Origin: Epiperipatus broadwayi
Taxonomy: Eukaryota > Onychophora > Udeonychophora > Euonychophora > Peripatidae
Assembly: GCA_028023455.1 (NCBI GenBank)
Contig: JAQFVV010000049.1
Coordinates: 7,608,647-7,672,646 of the forward strand
DNA: 64,000 nucleotides
Reading direction: 5' to 3'
Shown here: positions 35,495 through 49,352 of the stretch, piece by piece
Position numbering within the stretch: the first letter of the stretch is position 1
How the letters are laid out: the number at the start of each line of letters is the position of its first letter
Program-made: the position numbers and the translations under genes
Notes under the pieces: model-generated
The model's input: the letters and a program-made list of their open reading frames with translations, nothing else
Told to the model about the DNA's origin: nothing
The model's database searches: none

Positions 35495-35600
35495 AGTAAT
35501 TAATCTTGATGAAGACAGCTAGAAACAGTCGAAACTGTAAAATTAATAAATATATTTTGCTTTAAAGTGTAAGAAGAGTGGAATGTTGTTATTATATGTT
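35495..35600 (+). repeat. Ribozyme-like repeat tail, family D copy 2
   Basis: TTGATGAAGAC, GTC, GAAAC, a TAAATATATTTTGC stretch and TTAAAGTGTAAGAAGAG follow the order seen at 24247-24345. GAC/GUC can form a short stem II between the GATGA and GAAAC boxes. It is followed by ATC and ATT trinucleotide runs at 35626-35650. Confidence 0.45.
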
Positions 35601-35654
35601 AATCTTGACATTGAAAGCAAAAGTGTCATCATCATCATCATCATTATTATTGTT

Positions 35655-38600
35655 GTTGTTATTGCTAATATTACTCCTACTAATTATAGTATTATTGGTG
35701 TCACGTGTTGCAATTTCATGAATACACATGTTTCATAGCATTGTATTGCATGTACATATTTAAGTACTAATCAGTAATGAATAAATTATAACCACATCAT
35801 CCTCTAACAGCTCGGCTGAAATATAATCATGGTATAAGTTTGGAATTTAAAAAAGGTACATTGAACAAAAAAGGTAGAATTATGGAAATTAAAAATACTT
35901 TAAAGTTATATCAGAGTAATATACTGTGATAGTAATCCCATTGGTTCAATAATGGTACAATAACCAACTTTTTTTCTCTTTTAGGAGAACAGTCATTTTC
36001 AATTTAGATTATAGATATGAGTATAGCATTGCCAAGAGTTACCAAAATGGTGATCATAGTTTAAGACAAGGACAAAACATATTACTAAATTTTAAAAATC
36101 ATGGTTAAAGTTAAATTTGAATAAAAGCATTCATTAAAGAATTTAGGTTACAAATCCCACATTACACAGTGGTATAATTATGGTTGAATACTCTGTAATA
36201 ACATAAATAAATAAATCGCAATACAACTATAATTATGGTGAATTATATTCGGTTTACTACAAAACATTTATATGTACTACATAGTTGTGGGTGTGCATAG
36301 ATATAATAAAAAGATTTTTTCTTGAAATTAAAAATATATTCAACATAAAACCATAGAGATAGCACATAAGCAGGTAGAATATGAGAATTGTCAATTTAGA
36401 AATTTTAATCTTGTTGATTTTAATAAAATCAGGTAGCAAGCTATCATTTGGTATAAAAATAAACTAAAGTAATTGTATATTTGTCATAATAATTTTATTT
36501 GAAATAATTTTTCTATGTAAATTATATTATAAATAGTACTGATTTGACTATGCAGAAAACAACCTAGAAAACAATATTGTCTGGAAGAAAGCCATTGGCA
36601 GGTCTACCTAATGAAAATTCCATGTACAATCGAGTGGAAAACGAGTTCGAATTTAGATTACTTTTCCATCACATTCTCCACAATATATAAAGAAGTGTCA
36701 GTGAAATACAGTGTTCATTTTCTGTTGTTCTTTTGCTTGTAAGGCTCTTCTTAAACCTCATCATTTTAATTATTATATGTGTTGTTACACAGCTGGAAGC
36801 ATCAATGGCCAGCTAGAAAACAAATCATCAGATGTTTGCCTTGGCAGGATGGATATTAGCCTTTTTATCGCTATCATCAGAATGATTTACCAATAGAAAT
36901 ATAATTAAATACTTACTAGCTGGATTTGATAAAATTCAAAATTACTTCTTTTGTAATCTTGAAATTATTTAAATTTATAGTTAAATGAAGTTTTCAGTCT
37001 CTCTTAAAATCATGAAATGATTAAGCCGCTATGATGAATGGACCGAATTTTATTGTGTTTATCAATTTCATGGAAATCATTAATTAAGTTCAACTGTTAA
37101 ACTCTGATGCAACTTAATAGCTATGTTTTAAGAATTCCTAAAAGAAACTGAAATTGTTGGAATATTAAAGTGATGTAATGTCCCTCTCTCTTTTTTAATT
37201 ACCTGGCAAAGCAACGATATTGAATATTTAAAAAATTATGTTAAGCCACAAATTTTATCATAACTTAAGTTTGTATTATTCAAAAATTATATAATATATA
37301 TTGTTTGAAACATAAAACACCAAAGAATATAATTTAGCTGAAAAGAATATAGTCATTGATATTCAAAGTAATAAAAAAAAGAATAAAAGTTAATATTTCT
37401 AATAATTATTTTCATATTATTTCATAAATTCAAAATTATCCTGCATAAATTTTAAAACTCTAATTTTGTTAGTAGGTTAGTTACATGCATCATTAAATTT
37501 CTAACAAATTGATATATAATAACACTTACCTAAGGTAATCCATCATTTAGATCCTTCTTAGAATAAAGATATTAGTACCTTTCATTTTTCCTAGTAGCCC
37601 TTCAAAATGTTATTCCATATAGGGGTTTGAAATGAATATATCATCCCTAATAACAAATAGTTAATATTAATCAATAATTTGAATATTATAATAAAGAACT
37701 TCAATAGTTAGCAATTTATTAAAAATTACTACTAAAATAGTTACTAAATACCAAATAAAATAATAAAATAAAAAGTGAATGAAATACTAAATTCATTATA
37801 GAGTTAAGCTTGACGTGCAATGTAGTATTGTTTATCCTATCTTTATACATTTTGAGGGTTCATATTGTTTCATGCTAAATAGTAATAGTTTCATCAACTG
37901 CCATCTCTCTTTGCAGTTAATATGCAGCTATGAAATTTACATTACAATAGTCTATAATCGGACTAACTTTACATACTGTCAAAATCTTTACTTTTAGCAT
38001 TTGCGTATTTTTATTATTATTAAAATGCCGACAAAACATTATAGAAAAAAATCTAAATCAAGTCATAATATTTGCAAATATGTTTATTTTGTCTCAAATC
38101 AGAAGTCCAGATATCAGATAATTCATATATTGGACATCTGGACCCAAGCCCACAATATAAATTTACACAATCGCGAGCTATTTTTTTGATCAGCATATAT
38201 GTTAGTTTCAATAATAATTTTTTTCCTATATTTTTTTTATCAAATATAAATTCAAATAATAATTAAAAAATATATTCAAATAATAATTTAAAAATATATA
38301 AAATTAAATACTTGCCATCTGCTCCCAATAACATTCATTCAACTAAGCAGATCGGTTAAATCTTCTATTTTTTTCATGTAAATTTCAGGGCAATTCCAAT
38401 TCCATTAAAAATGAAAAAACTGAGAGAAAGACAAACAAATTCAATTTACTTGATTATAAAAATTATGATAATTTTTTTAAATTTTTATCATAGAAAAATG
38501 AAACATATCTTTTCTGAACTAGAATGAAAGATTAAAACAATGATGTAAAAAGTGTGTAGACTGCTTAGATTTCCAGTAGTTTTAATCTGAAACCCGATGT

Positions 38601-40289
38601 TGACAATTTGAAAATTCAAGATCGCATAGAGCGAGCATGACTACAAACAGGTTTTAATACAATCAGAAGGAAACATAATCACCTGGGGAATCTACAATTT
38701 AATTACCTTCTTAGTGGATTATTTTAAAAAAATTTGCAGGAAACAACATCATCATTTACCATTAAACAGTCATAAACGGATTAATATGACTATTGATATT
38801 TTTTAAATCTCATCTGTGAAATGAAGTCTTTAGAAATGGATAACAAAAAATCTGCCATTTACTATAACACAAAGTTTAAAACTTAATAAACAATGATTAA
38901 ATTTATCTGAAGGAATTTTATTAACATGAAATCTATTGGAAGGTATAAAACATGTACATCAATTTGGATCAAATTTTTCATAAACTTTCCTGCATGACAA
39001 TTAATTATATTGATGATTTGTTGTTTTTATTTTTTTCTATAATAAATTTAGTTATAAGCATTAGGATTAATCAACATTCTTGTCAACAATAAGCAGATCA
39101 GGATATATGTTTTCTTTTATTCAAACTAGTGTGATATTTTTATGTATTGTATAAAGATAGGTTGCTCCTTTATTATTATATTTGTTAAATAATAATATTC
39201 CTCAATTGTTCTATTGGGTATGAGATTCTCTTGTTTTATATATCTCTTGTTTTATTACCATGATAATAATGCCAAATTTAATAAATAGTAATTATTCCGT
39301 GACTATAGGTCTAGTAGAATGTTTTGTTTGATACCTTAATGTTGTATTAATAGGCTATGTAAATATTGCACTTGTTTAGTGAAAGATAAATGTTCCTCAA
39401 ATAATAAGATTAACAAGACAACACTATTAGAATAGTGTGTTTCGAATACATGAAATAATGGAGATTTATAAAACAGAAAGTAATTTGTTGTTTAATTTTA
39501 ATAGATTTTAAAATAATTAGGATTTATTAGAAATCCTATACATAACAATGTTCTTTATTGATTTATGCATTTATGTTAACAACACTTCTTATTACATATC
39601 AATGCATCTACTTGCAATATTTTCTTTAGAACAGTTCTTATACATAAACTCTGTATGTAAGAACATTGTGGGAATAATAATATAGTTATATATATTTATT
39701 CATTCGATTTTATGCATTTATTTTGTTAAATAAATTAATTGACTATTGCTTTACAATGAAGTCTTGGTGTTTTAATAATCATCATTACTTACACTTTAAT
39801 CTGTACATGTGGTCATATTAGTATAATTTTAATATTAAAATTTCCATTATACTTTATTACAGCTCATCAAGTGAATATTATTTATGTTAAAATTGTGGAA
39901 GAGCTCATTTACACTACTTTCACAGCTCTGTTTATATGCTGGACACAATCTCAAATACTTACTTGTATCTTGTCATAACTTGAGAAACTGCATTATATAG
40001 ATATCTAAAAGATCTTTATAGTATTAGAAGAGTAGGAGAAATAATCTGTAGTTGAAAATATTACTTGACATTCGTAATGCCATGATAACCATGTATCTTG
40101 TTTTATTGGTATTGAATATAAAATTACTAGTATATATATTTAAATATTGGATAATCCCTGAGATTTATTATTAATATTGATGATTACATGTACTGGTATA
40201 GTAACATATATTAGTCATGTGACAGGTATATTTACTTATTGATTTTATTGCTATTTTTGAGAATTTAAGCTAAGAGTTAGGCAGTCACT
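35655..40289. other. A+T-rich DNA, no gene recognised
   Basis: Two slightly less A+T-rich patches (36540-36900 and 38550-38720) stand out but give no protein motif. The plus frame 36711-36896 is Cys-rich by chance composition and does not resemble a known zinc finger. Two frames at 37815-38266 are also without motif. No repeat pair was recognised. Confidence 0.45.
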
Positions 40290-40413
40290 GCTAGGTGACT
40301 GGTAGTTTTGACCTTGTAGATCATTACAATATATATAAAAAGTGTAATAATGTTCAAGGCTAAATTGACTTATAAGTAATCATTAAAACTAGTCCACACT
40401 TAGACAATCTCAT
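40290..40413. repeat. Decayed foldback copy of repeat family F
   Basis: GTGACTGGTAG at about 40294 and ATTAAAACTAGTCCACACTT plus AGACAATC at 40382-40410 are inverted ends like those of 53951-54220. Between them GGCTAAAT and TTATAAG match its centre. Confidence 0.45.
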
Positions 40414-43400
40414 ATTTTGCCCAGAAAATATATTTAAGTACCATCTAGTATCGAATTTTTTTCCCTCATAATTCTAAACGATTAACTGGTATTATCTTTA
40501 TTAACTTAATTGATTGATTTAATTGCTCTAGTTTATGTATTTAAAGCCATATAGTTGCATTTTATTTATTTAAGTACATGTCAATAGCAAAGTTGCTATA
40601 TACCCAAATACTACTGACTTTGAGAAGTTAAGCTGTTTTCATAAATTTATCTGTTGAAAAAAGTTATTTTTTCTTATTTTTACTAATGTTTAAAGTTAGA
40701 TAAATTTTTATTAACAAATAATTGTATTTAAAAAAAAGAGAGAAAGAGAAATATATATATTTTTTTAATAAAAGTACTTATAACCATTTTTTCTATAGTT
40801 ATTTTAATATGTAAATCATTTCCAGTGTAAATGTTCTTAGGTTTTGGTCAATTGTAATAAACCCCCTTCTGTTAGGTTGCTTCTATTGAAATCACATCTT
40901 ACTCTAAAATGAGTATAAAAGATGTAGTTTTTGAACATTTTTCCTAGTTTTTCTAAATCTTATAATATTTTATTTAAAATTAGAGATTTATTATATCATT
41001 TTTCCAAGAACCATGCTAAAGTTTATACCTCCTTATAAAATATAATTATGGGTTTATATTTATTATATCTTACTTAATTTGGTGTTTGCATTTGAATATA
41101 TGATTTACTATGATATTTTATTATGGAATACATATTGGTTTATAATGTACTTGTTTTATTTACATGAATACTCTGATATACATATATATACAACCTACCT
41201 AATATATTTCATTTATATTGCATTTATTATAGTCTATCTATAAAGTATATAATTTTTTTTATTTGGATACAACTTTGATACATACTTTTTTATTGTGAAG
41301 CATATTCAATTTGCTTCTTTAGTTTAAACAATTACTTTAATTTTTGCAAAGTTATAACAGCTAATAAAAGCTGCTACCATTATAAAATCAACATGATTCT
41401 AAAATTCTTTCAAAAGGAATTGCTGTTCTACTGTATTATTTATCTAACATAAATTCATTATGGAAAATTCTCTAATGAAGATGTATATAATTATGTAATC
41501 ATTCTTTATGAGCTTGTTAATAAGTGAAACAAAACATATGGTCATTAAAGTGATCAAACTTAGTATTGTGTTAAAATTAGTTTCACTCTGGAGGAAAAGA
41601 AAAGAAGAAACTGCTTAAAGATTTTTTTATATTAGGATGTTTTAAATATTTCCAATATTTGTTAATCTTATTTTGGGAGGAGGGGGTTAACATGTATAAT
41701 TATGTATTTAAAGGTAGTATGTAAATGGTTTTATTCATATCATTGTACTCTGGAAGATCACGGTGAGGATTTTATGTATATTTTTTTAAATATCTACAAG
41801 GGTAGAGTCACTCTTTTATATAATGTATATTTTGTGTTGTATCTAAGTATAATTTATACTATTAAATTATTATTATTATTATTATAATTTTAAAATTAGC
41901 AATTTATTTGTCTCATACATATGCTTGTATTGGTCTTTTGATTATGTTTTTGCTATAGGCCTTATAAATATGAGTAAATGTGGTTTGACATTTATTATTT
42001 AATTATTATTTCAATGCCTTTCTTTTCATTATTATATTGATAGTTTCACTTTATTTAGATATTATTTATTATGCATTTCCTTATGTTAGCAGTAGATACT
42101 AATGGGGGGCACTTGCATATGTTTTGCATAGGGCCAGTATTGCTCTGCTCACTTTAGTGTAGGCTTGTTTTTCTCACCATCATTGCCTGTAAATATTTAT
42201 GTCCTCCAGTTTGTGTACTATAAAAGGCATTTATGTGATTATATTCCCTACTCCTTATTATATATATTCAAATGATTGCATGTTGAGTAAAGTATTGAAT
42301 TTGTACTCCTCTATTCCATGAGCCTTTTATATCTAAGACTAATGGAACATATTTGTTTATATTATATATTGTTTAAATTATTAATTATATATTAAGAAAT
42401 TGTGCACTGTTTTCAATGTAGATATATGTTATTATATTACCAGCTACAAAATATTATTACTCCATTCAAATGTACACAATACCCTTAGCATTTATTACTG
42501 ATTATTAAATTCAGGCTATAAGAAGTTTTTCTTTATTTATTTATGAGTATAATTTGAAAACATCACAGATATATTATATGTGTATAATATTTAATTGATG
42601 TAGAGGTTTCTTTAATTTATTTTTGTAAATAATAAATAAGTTATATATTTTTTGTTAAATTTTAAACTAAAAGAAATATATTTAGTTATTGTAATAAATA
42701 TTGATTTCATTCTTTAATAATGTTTCTGTATCCATTGTCATATGTCACATTGATGTACCACAAAATCCATTCATATATTAAAAGTGTGCATATAAGAATA
42801 TATAATATTTTGAAATTGTCACATTGATACAACTCATACAATCTTATATATAAGCAATTAAATTTATATAAGATTACTTCATTGATATCCTTATTATTAT
42901 ATTACTTAGTGATGCATTTGGTGCAACAAAATTCCCTTTTACCTATTGCATCACTTTGACTTTGCTATTGTTAGATAGTTATTTTAAATTTTAAGAAAAT
43001 TTGATTCTATTTAGTGGGTGACATAAGAACCAAAATAAGAGTTAATATTTGCTAGCCAATATTATGTTTAAACCCATCTTTAAATAAATTTATACTATGT
43101 TATAAAAGAAGAAAGTGTTGATAAGATGCTAAAGAAATAAAGAGTCCCATTACTATTATCACTGTTAATTAGTTAAAAGAACCTAAATTATTTTATTATT
43201 TTAGCTTATCAGTGCAAAGCTTGTATTCTTTACAACAAAATTATTTAAAATTTAATACCATGTTATTATCATTTATTATTATTGTTTATGAAATGTTACT
43301 AAGAATTATTAATCAACCATTGATCTATTCACACCTTGTAAAATAATGTATTAATTATTGTATGATTAGCCTAGGAGAGGACTTATATGTTTATTTAATA

Positions 43401-45359
43401 TATTACAGTTCTTGTACTGATTTAGACCTGTATTTAGACACACACTTTACTTTATAGTTGCTTAGTGGCGTTTTGGAAGGTTACAATATGAGGTAGAAGT
43501 GAGGCAATATTATATACCCAGGTTGAAATATTTATTTTAATGCATAGGTAGAAATAAATTTATAAAGCTCTATTATTAGTACCCCAGAGACAGAAACTCT
43601 ATGATGTCCGATCATTTTATAAAATTTAAAAAATACAAATATGAAATAAATTAAAAGAAAGATCAATCATACTTTGATTTTAAATCCCTTGTCTACACCA
43701 ATACAATCTAGAATAATGAAGCCTTAAATTATAGATTCCAAATCTATATTTCTGTTAAGAAATAAGATGAACATGCATAGTAATGCCTGGATTGTTTGAC
43801 TATAAATGTTGATCACCTAAAATAGTTATGATTATTACCTTTAAAGTAAAACAATAAGTAAAGCTCACAACATCACATTTAGTAAGTAACAAAGGCATTT
43901 TATTTATATTAAATAATGAATAAATAAAATAAATATATTATATGACAAAAGTTTAACATATGGCAATTGTGTATGTGTGTTTATATCATGTTTGACACAG
44001 AACAATACAATCATTTCAAAATTGGAAGATTCATGTTTAAAATTGATCTTGTTAAAATAAAATTGACAAATAAATTTTAACTTATCATGATCCATTACTA
44101 AAGGTATCAAATCTAAATAAGCTATTCCATGAGATTTATTCCATTGTCACTTACATTTTCTACTAGTAATTATGGTTTCATCTAACTTTGCCTGTCTGAT
44201 AATTTGTTTAATGCTAACATACATATATAAAATAATTATACAAATACATATAATAGGAAGACTTTAAAGAAAATCAGATACTCTAATATGGCAATGAAAT
44301 ATTTAAAATGCAGAATATGATACCATTTGATTTGTCAATAGAAGTCATATATGCTTCCTTCTTTGTCTAATAATTGAGGAGCAAATTAATTCAAAATGAT
44401 ATTTAGGACTACTCTTCCAAGTTATCCATTCTGATTTCATCAAAAAAAGCATAAAGTATTTTAATTGCTTTTAAACTGTTGTGCACATAATCTGTTCCAT
44501 GAATAAATAATATCAACATATATGGAGGTTAAAACCAGATGCTATATAAATTGATTTCTGTAGGATTCTTCTAATACTACTATTGTAGTCTTCTCGTAAT
44601 TGTAACTATCACTCTATTTTCTATGCTATAAATTTAACAAAAGAATTTCATCAATAGATGTAAAATAGATTATTTGCGACAAGCGATGTCAGAGATATGG
44701 TGACTATAATATAGAAACAACATTTTAATATTGTAAATGAATAATCCTTTCAGTAGTATATTGAAATTGTACTTTAATATGCTTGACAACAATGTTAGTT
44801 TTATCTGTAGATATTAATATTGTATTCAAAACATATGTGAGAGTATTTGATTTTAAATATTAATAAGCATTTGAGGGTCCTTAGAGAAAATAAGATTGAT
44901 CTTACAGAATGCAGTGGAGAAGTATTTCAGCTGTTATTAAAACCTCAATTCATATTCATAGTTTTCAAGGGCAGACATGAACTTTGTTTATTAGTAATAA
45001 ACCATGCTTTATAGTTTCATTTGAGCACTTTTATGAATATTCACATTGTTATTTGTTCTTTTCTAATAAAACACTGGTTAAAAGTATGGATATCCCTTTG
45101 ATGTAGATAATATATGTAATATCCTCCATCCGGTACTCATAAGCACATGAACTAAATAATTTCAACTACTGATAATTAATAATAATAAATATTTATTTAC
45201 AACAAACTGATATTAACATATTTACAACAAACCCACATTAGTGTATTTAGGTTACATATATATTCTTACTAATAATTTAATATATAAATTACAGTACTGG
45301 CCTTACGATTACAACAAGTTTCATATATTAATAATATGCTTACATATTATGGCCTTGTG
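40414..45359. other. A+T-rich DNA, no gene recognised
   Basis: Simple ATT runs (about 41860-41886) and TA runs are present. Open frames of 60-68 codons (41702-41887 plus, 43904-44110 minus) lack motifs. No inverted or direct repeat of note was seen. Confidence 0.45.
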
Positions 45360-45660
45360 GCTTACACCAAATAATAATAAAGTACGGATGGTGTCTATAA
45401 GTCCCTAGTTCCGCTTTGGTACCTTCAGTGGTGAAGTTCACTGGATCACGAGTTCTGATTTCAGTCGGCATGCCATCTTCTGGTTACACTGCTATCTCAT
45501 GATGATTTTCTTGTTCTCACTGGGCCTTAAATACCACTCTTCTCATCCATGAATAGGAGTCTGGGATAGCCCTGTCTTGCTTCGGGTCTGCGTTCCAAAC
45601 TGCTATTTCTCTGAGGTTCGTGAGTTTCCTGCACAGGGGGGGGGGTAAAACTGAAAATGC
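45360..45660. other. Less A+T-rich 300-bp block ending in a G10 run
   Basis: This block contrasts sharply with its surroundings in composition and contains CpG words. It ends in ten consecutive G (45636-45645) followed by TAAA. A similar G12-TAAA stands at the end of the LINE ORF1 at 58077, so a LINE fragment is possible, but no convincing protein similarity was seen. Confidence 0.35.
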
Positions 45661-46991
45661 TTATCTCTTTTCTTATCTTTAGATATGTACCTTTAAAGTA
45701 TTTAACTTTCTATTATTTGCTGATATTATTATAATGCAATACAAATACGTAGCAAATAAATCTCATTCTAAATTTTATTAGAGATAATATGTTCCTATAC
45801 TAACTAAAGTTAAAGTAGATATTCATTAGCAATTCCAATAATCACCAATGCCAAAGTAGAATCATGAATTACAATTAAAAAAATAATTTAAATGGCACAT
45901 ATGTACGACAACACATGGTTGGGATATGCACCCATATAGTACAATATATATATATGATAAATTAAAAATTTAAAAAGCTACATTGGCTATCATACATAAA
46001 TTATGTTACACATGCATCATTGTCAAAGCAACATTATGTATAGATAGAAAAGCACGCAAATCTAATATCTCCAGATAAATCTTAACAATAATTGTCAAAG
46101 AAACATTTTATAAAAATAAAAAATACTAAGGTAACTCTATGAATAAATTGAACATGGTAAACCTTTTTTATCTATATGTACTTTTGCCTTGACAATGGTG
46201 GATGAGGTTTATCTGGTGATTTTATATGATGTATTTGATATATATATATACTGAAAAATATTTCACATGCACTAGATTACTTTCAGTCAAGATAAAATAT
46301 TTTATGTGTTGGCTGAGTAATATCGCAGTTGGAGTGAAGAAATATTTCTCAACAGTATTTCATTCATTAATCATTACTAAAGATTACTTATAACAAAATA
46401 ATTGTGTATGTATTATATATAGTATTAATTTTAATCACATGCAAATGATTTTTACTGTTGATTAAATATGTAATATTTAGGAATATAAATACTCTATAGA
46501 ACAATATATATGTTTGAAGATCAGATGAAAAAGGGATCTCTCTTTTTATCAGGACAAAATGGGTTGGCATTGATATACAAAACGGTAAACATATTTGAAA
46601 GTTTATTTTTAAAATGTTTTTTTAGAATCTGCTTGCAATTTGTCTAGTAATGTATTTAGATGTGAATGTTCTGTGAAGTATTTATATATGGAAAAAGGAT
46701 AAGAATTTGTACTGTAGATGTAATTTATGCAGAGTAAATATAGAGCCTTTATACTTAGAATATAAAATGTAAAAATAAAAAAAGTGATATAAAAAATGGG
46801 AAAATTATGAAGATAAAAGAATTAATAGTGATAAAGATTTTTTTAGGGTAATATAATAAGAATGCCAATATAAGAAAAAAATAGCGATACTAATATAAAC
46901 AGATCGTGTTAAAATAGAATAATAGAAGAAATAGAATTGTGTTGGTGTTAATTAAATGATTTGATAATAATAAAATAAAAAATGCATTAAA
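45661..46991. other. A+T-rich DNA, no recognised feature
   Basis: Nothing recognised apart from short TA runs near 45945 and 46240. The 60-codon minus frame at 46388-46570 has no motif. Confidence 0.45.
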
Positions 46992-47096
46992 CATCATATG
47001 ATCACCATCTCTTATGCTATCACATAACTGTTATTAAACAGACAAAACTCTCCATACAGTAGTGTCACCCTACTGTATGGAGTATTTTGCTTGTTT
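46992..47096. repeat. Mini hairpin sharing ends and flank with the 18-kb foldback
   Basis: 47036-47062 pairs with 47070-47096 around a 7-nt loop, with few mismatches. The outer sequence AAACAGACAAAACTC differs by one base from the end of the family A foldback. The flank 46992-47035 matches the complement of 18744-18791, including CATCATATGATCACCAT. This looks like an internally deleted relative of the same repeat at a paralogous site. Confidence 0.65.
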
Positions 47097-47104
47097 AGTG
47101 GAAT

Positions 47105-47238
47105 AAAAAATGGTAATACATGTCAAACATTGGTGGTCGAGAAGTCAGCGACAGCTGCTTTACAAGCAATTATCTCGGGTTAGCGGGTTCGCTTCCTGGC
47201 TCGTGTTATGACACATGAAAAAAAAAATGGTAATACAT
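47105..47238 (+). mobile_element. tRNA-derived SINE copy 3 with 17-bp target duplication
   Basis: The unit starts GTCAAACATTGGTGG at 47122. The A-box region is TGGTGGTCGAGAAGTCAGCG (47131-47150), the B-box GGTTCGCTTCC is at 47186-47196, and it ends TGACACATG plus an A run. AAAAAATGGTAATACAT flanks it at 47105-47121 and 47222-47238. The clean duplication implies a fairly recent insertion. Confidence 0.88.
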
Positions 47239-49352
47239 TGAAAGAAGAAATTGACTTTTACCAAAAATTTTCCAGGATCGTATTATTATTGATTATTTGA
47301 CTATTTTTGCAAAAAAATTTCTTACTTCATTTATATCTGATTTTGGAGTATAAATATCTAAGATCAATCCCAGTGCACTTCCAATGCCCTAATTTCTCAT
47401 GAATTTCCAAACAATAAAGTCATTTGACCATTTATTTAGAGAAGCCATTTTAAAATTTCATATATATAAATCCAGAAATAATCAGTAAAACTAATATCTC
47501 AGCATATTAAAAAGTTATTAATAAACAATTTCAATAATTAAATATTAATTTATGTAAAACATAAAAAACAACTCATTCAGCAGTTTTTTAATATTTTTAA
47601 TTAATTCTAGGTTAAAATTATATTTTTAATTAATTAACAATTTTTCTAATAAAAACATCAGTGTATTAAAGATTGCTAGTAGCTAGTACAATTAATTAAA
47701 TTTAACTTATATAAATAACATAAGCAATAAATAGTTTGTTTTTTAATGTATAATAACTATTTATTACGATTTCATTTTTATAAAATAAATCAATAAATAT
47801 TTGATTTTTAATATATTTAAAAAAAAGTTATTTTTACAATTAATCAAAAAAATGTATCATCAGAAAAAAAACGTAAAGGCAGAACAAAAGCCATACTTTC
47901 AAAATTTGCCTAACATGATTACTGTTATTTTTATTACAGAAATTTAGATATTTTATCTAATCAACAATCTTATAATTAACGATATCCAAAAGTATAGTTT
48001 TATATTCATTAATAATCTGCAATATCAAATATTCAACATTTTTTAATTTTTTATATATAGCATCTTTATAAATTTTCATCCATCAAATGTCAATCAAGTT
48101 ACCTACTTTCAATGAGCCTGATCAAGATATGTGTCCTCTCCATTATAATTTATGTTTGTATGCCCTTACAATTAACATGGAAAATGCAGAGCCCATAAAA
48201 AGATGCTTTGACAAAGTATCATGTGATCTAGCATTTTTAAAAAATGCAACAAATTTTCAAAGCAAATTATTTTTTTAAATAATGTCTGTTGGGTTGATTA
48301 CTTGCTTTTCAAAGACTTCATTTTATCTGATCATAATTTTGATAGACTTTTAAGTAGACATTCAAGATCTTTAACTAATAACACCATTTTGCTTTGCAAC
48401 AATTATAATGTAAAACTTTACTTCTTATGTTCAATTACAGAGTAACCTAAATTCTCCTATGTAATGTATGATCCATACTATCTGCATACACTGGTGTACT
48501 TAAGGCTATTATCAGATGGCATTGTACATCTTGAAATCCAATTAATTACCAAACAGTGTTTACTTGTGATATAAAAGTTCTGAATTAAGCAATCCAAAAA
48601 AAAATACTTATTTTTTCCAGCAGTTATAAGATTTTAGACAGACAGGAACTTTGAACAATTGAAATATCAAATGCAAATGAGCCAAAATATTATAACAGCT
48701 ATAAATAATCAACTTTCCATTTTATATGTGGATATGATAATTTTTTATATTTATTTCCACCATAGCATTTAATACATATAAACTCATCATCCTAAACATT
48801 CCATTAATAGAATAGTTTATTGCTTATGAGTTTATAAGGATTGCTCCAGAAGTAACCATGGTTGAGCTATTATCCATCAACCTTGAGTTCAGAGTCTGAA
48901 ACTTACCACTTGCGTTAAATGATGCAGAGCAATAAATCACTAATAGTAAATATACCATGTTTTGCTATCACATCTTCACATTAAAATAACCAATTATAAG
49001 CTTTTCTATGTAATCAATTCATGACTTTGACACCAATCTTCATCTTAATGTAATAATGCTTATACCATAACCATGACTACACATAAATCTGGTCACAAAC
49101 TAATGTTATCCAGACAAGTATTTTAATGATGATACATACCTATATGTTTTCAAATACTTACCTAAAAGTATTGTGAGAAAAATTTGGCAGAATAGTATTC
49201 TAAGTTGTACATTACTTTAGTCTTAACTCACTGTGTTATCAGTAACCAAAGAAAGTTTATCTTTAGTGCAGTTCTGTTTGAAGCACATAAATTACACTTT
49301 CATCTACATAAAATTGAATCATTTTCCATCTACCCTCAAACAACAATGGTAA
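47239..49352. other. A+T-rich DNA; one short unassigned open frame
   Basis: The 63-codon frame at 48087-48278 starts MSIKLPTFNEPDQD. The LP.F..PD start faintly recalls gag starts of invertebrate Ty3-like elements, but nothing downstream supports it. The rest is featureless. Confidence 0.4.

Noticed and set aside
35626-35660. ATC and ATT trinucleotide runs as a CRISPR-like or satellite array
   Set aside because: Plain microsatellite without spacers.
36711-36896. Cys-rich frame that might be a zinc-binding peptide
   Set aside because: The Cys/His spacing fits no known finger and the frame lies in unstructured A+T-rich DNA.
48087-48278. Possible gag start (LPTFNEPDQD) of a Ty3-like element
   Set aside because: The resemblance covers only about ten residues and no further gag or pol similarity follows in any frame.
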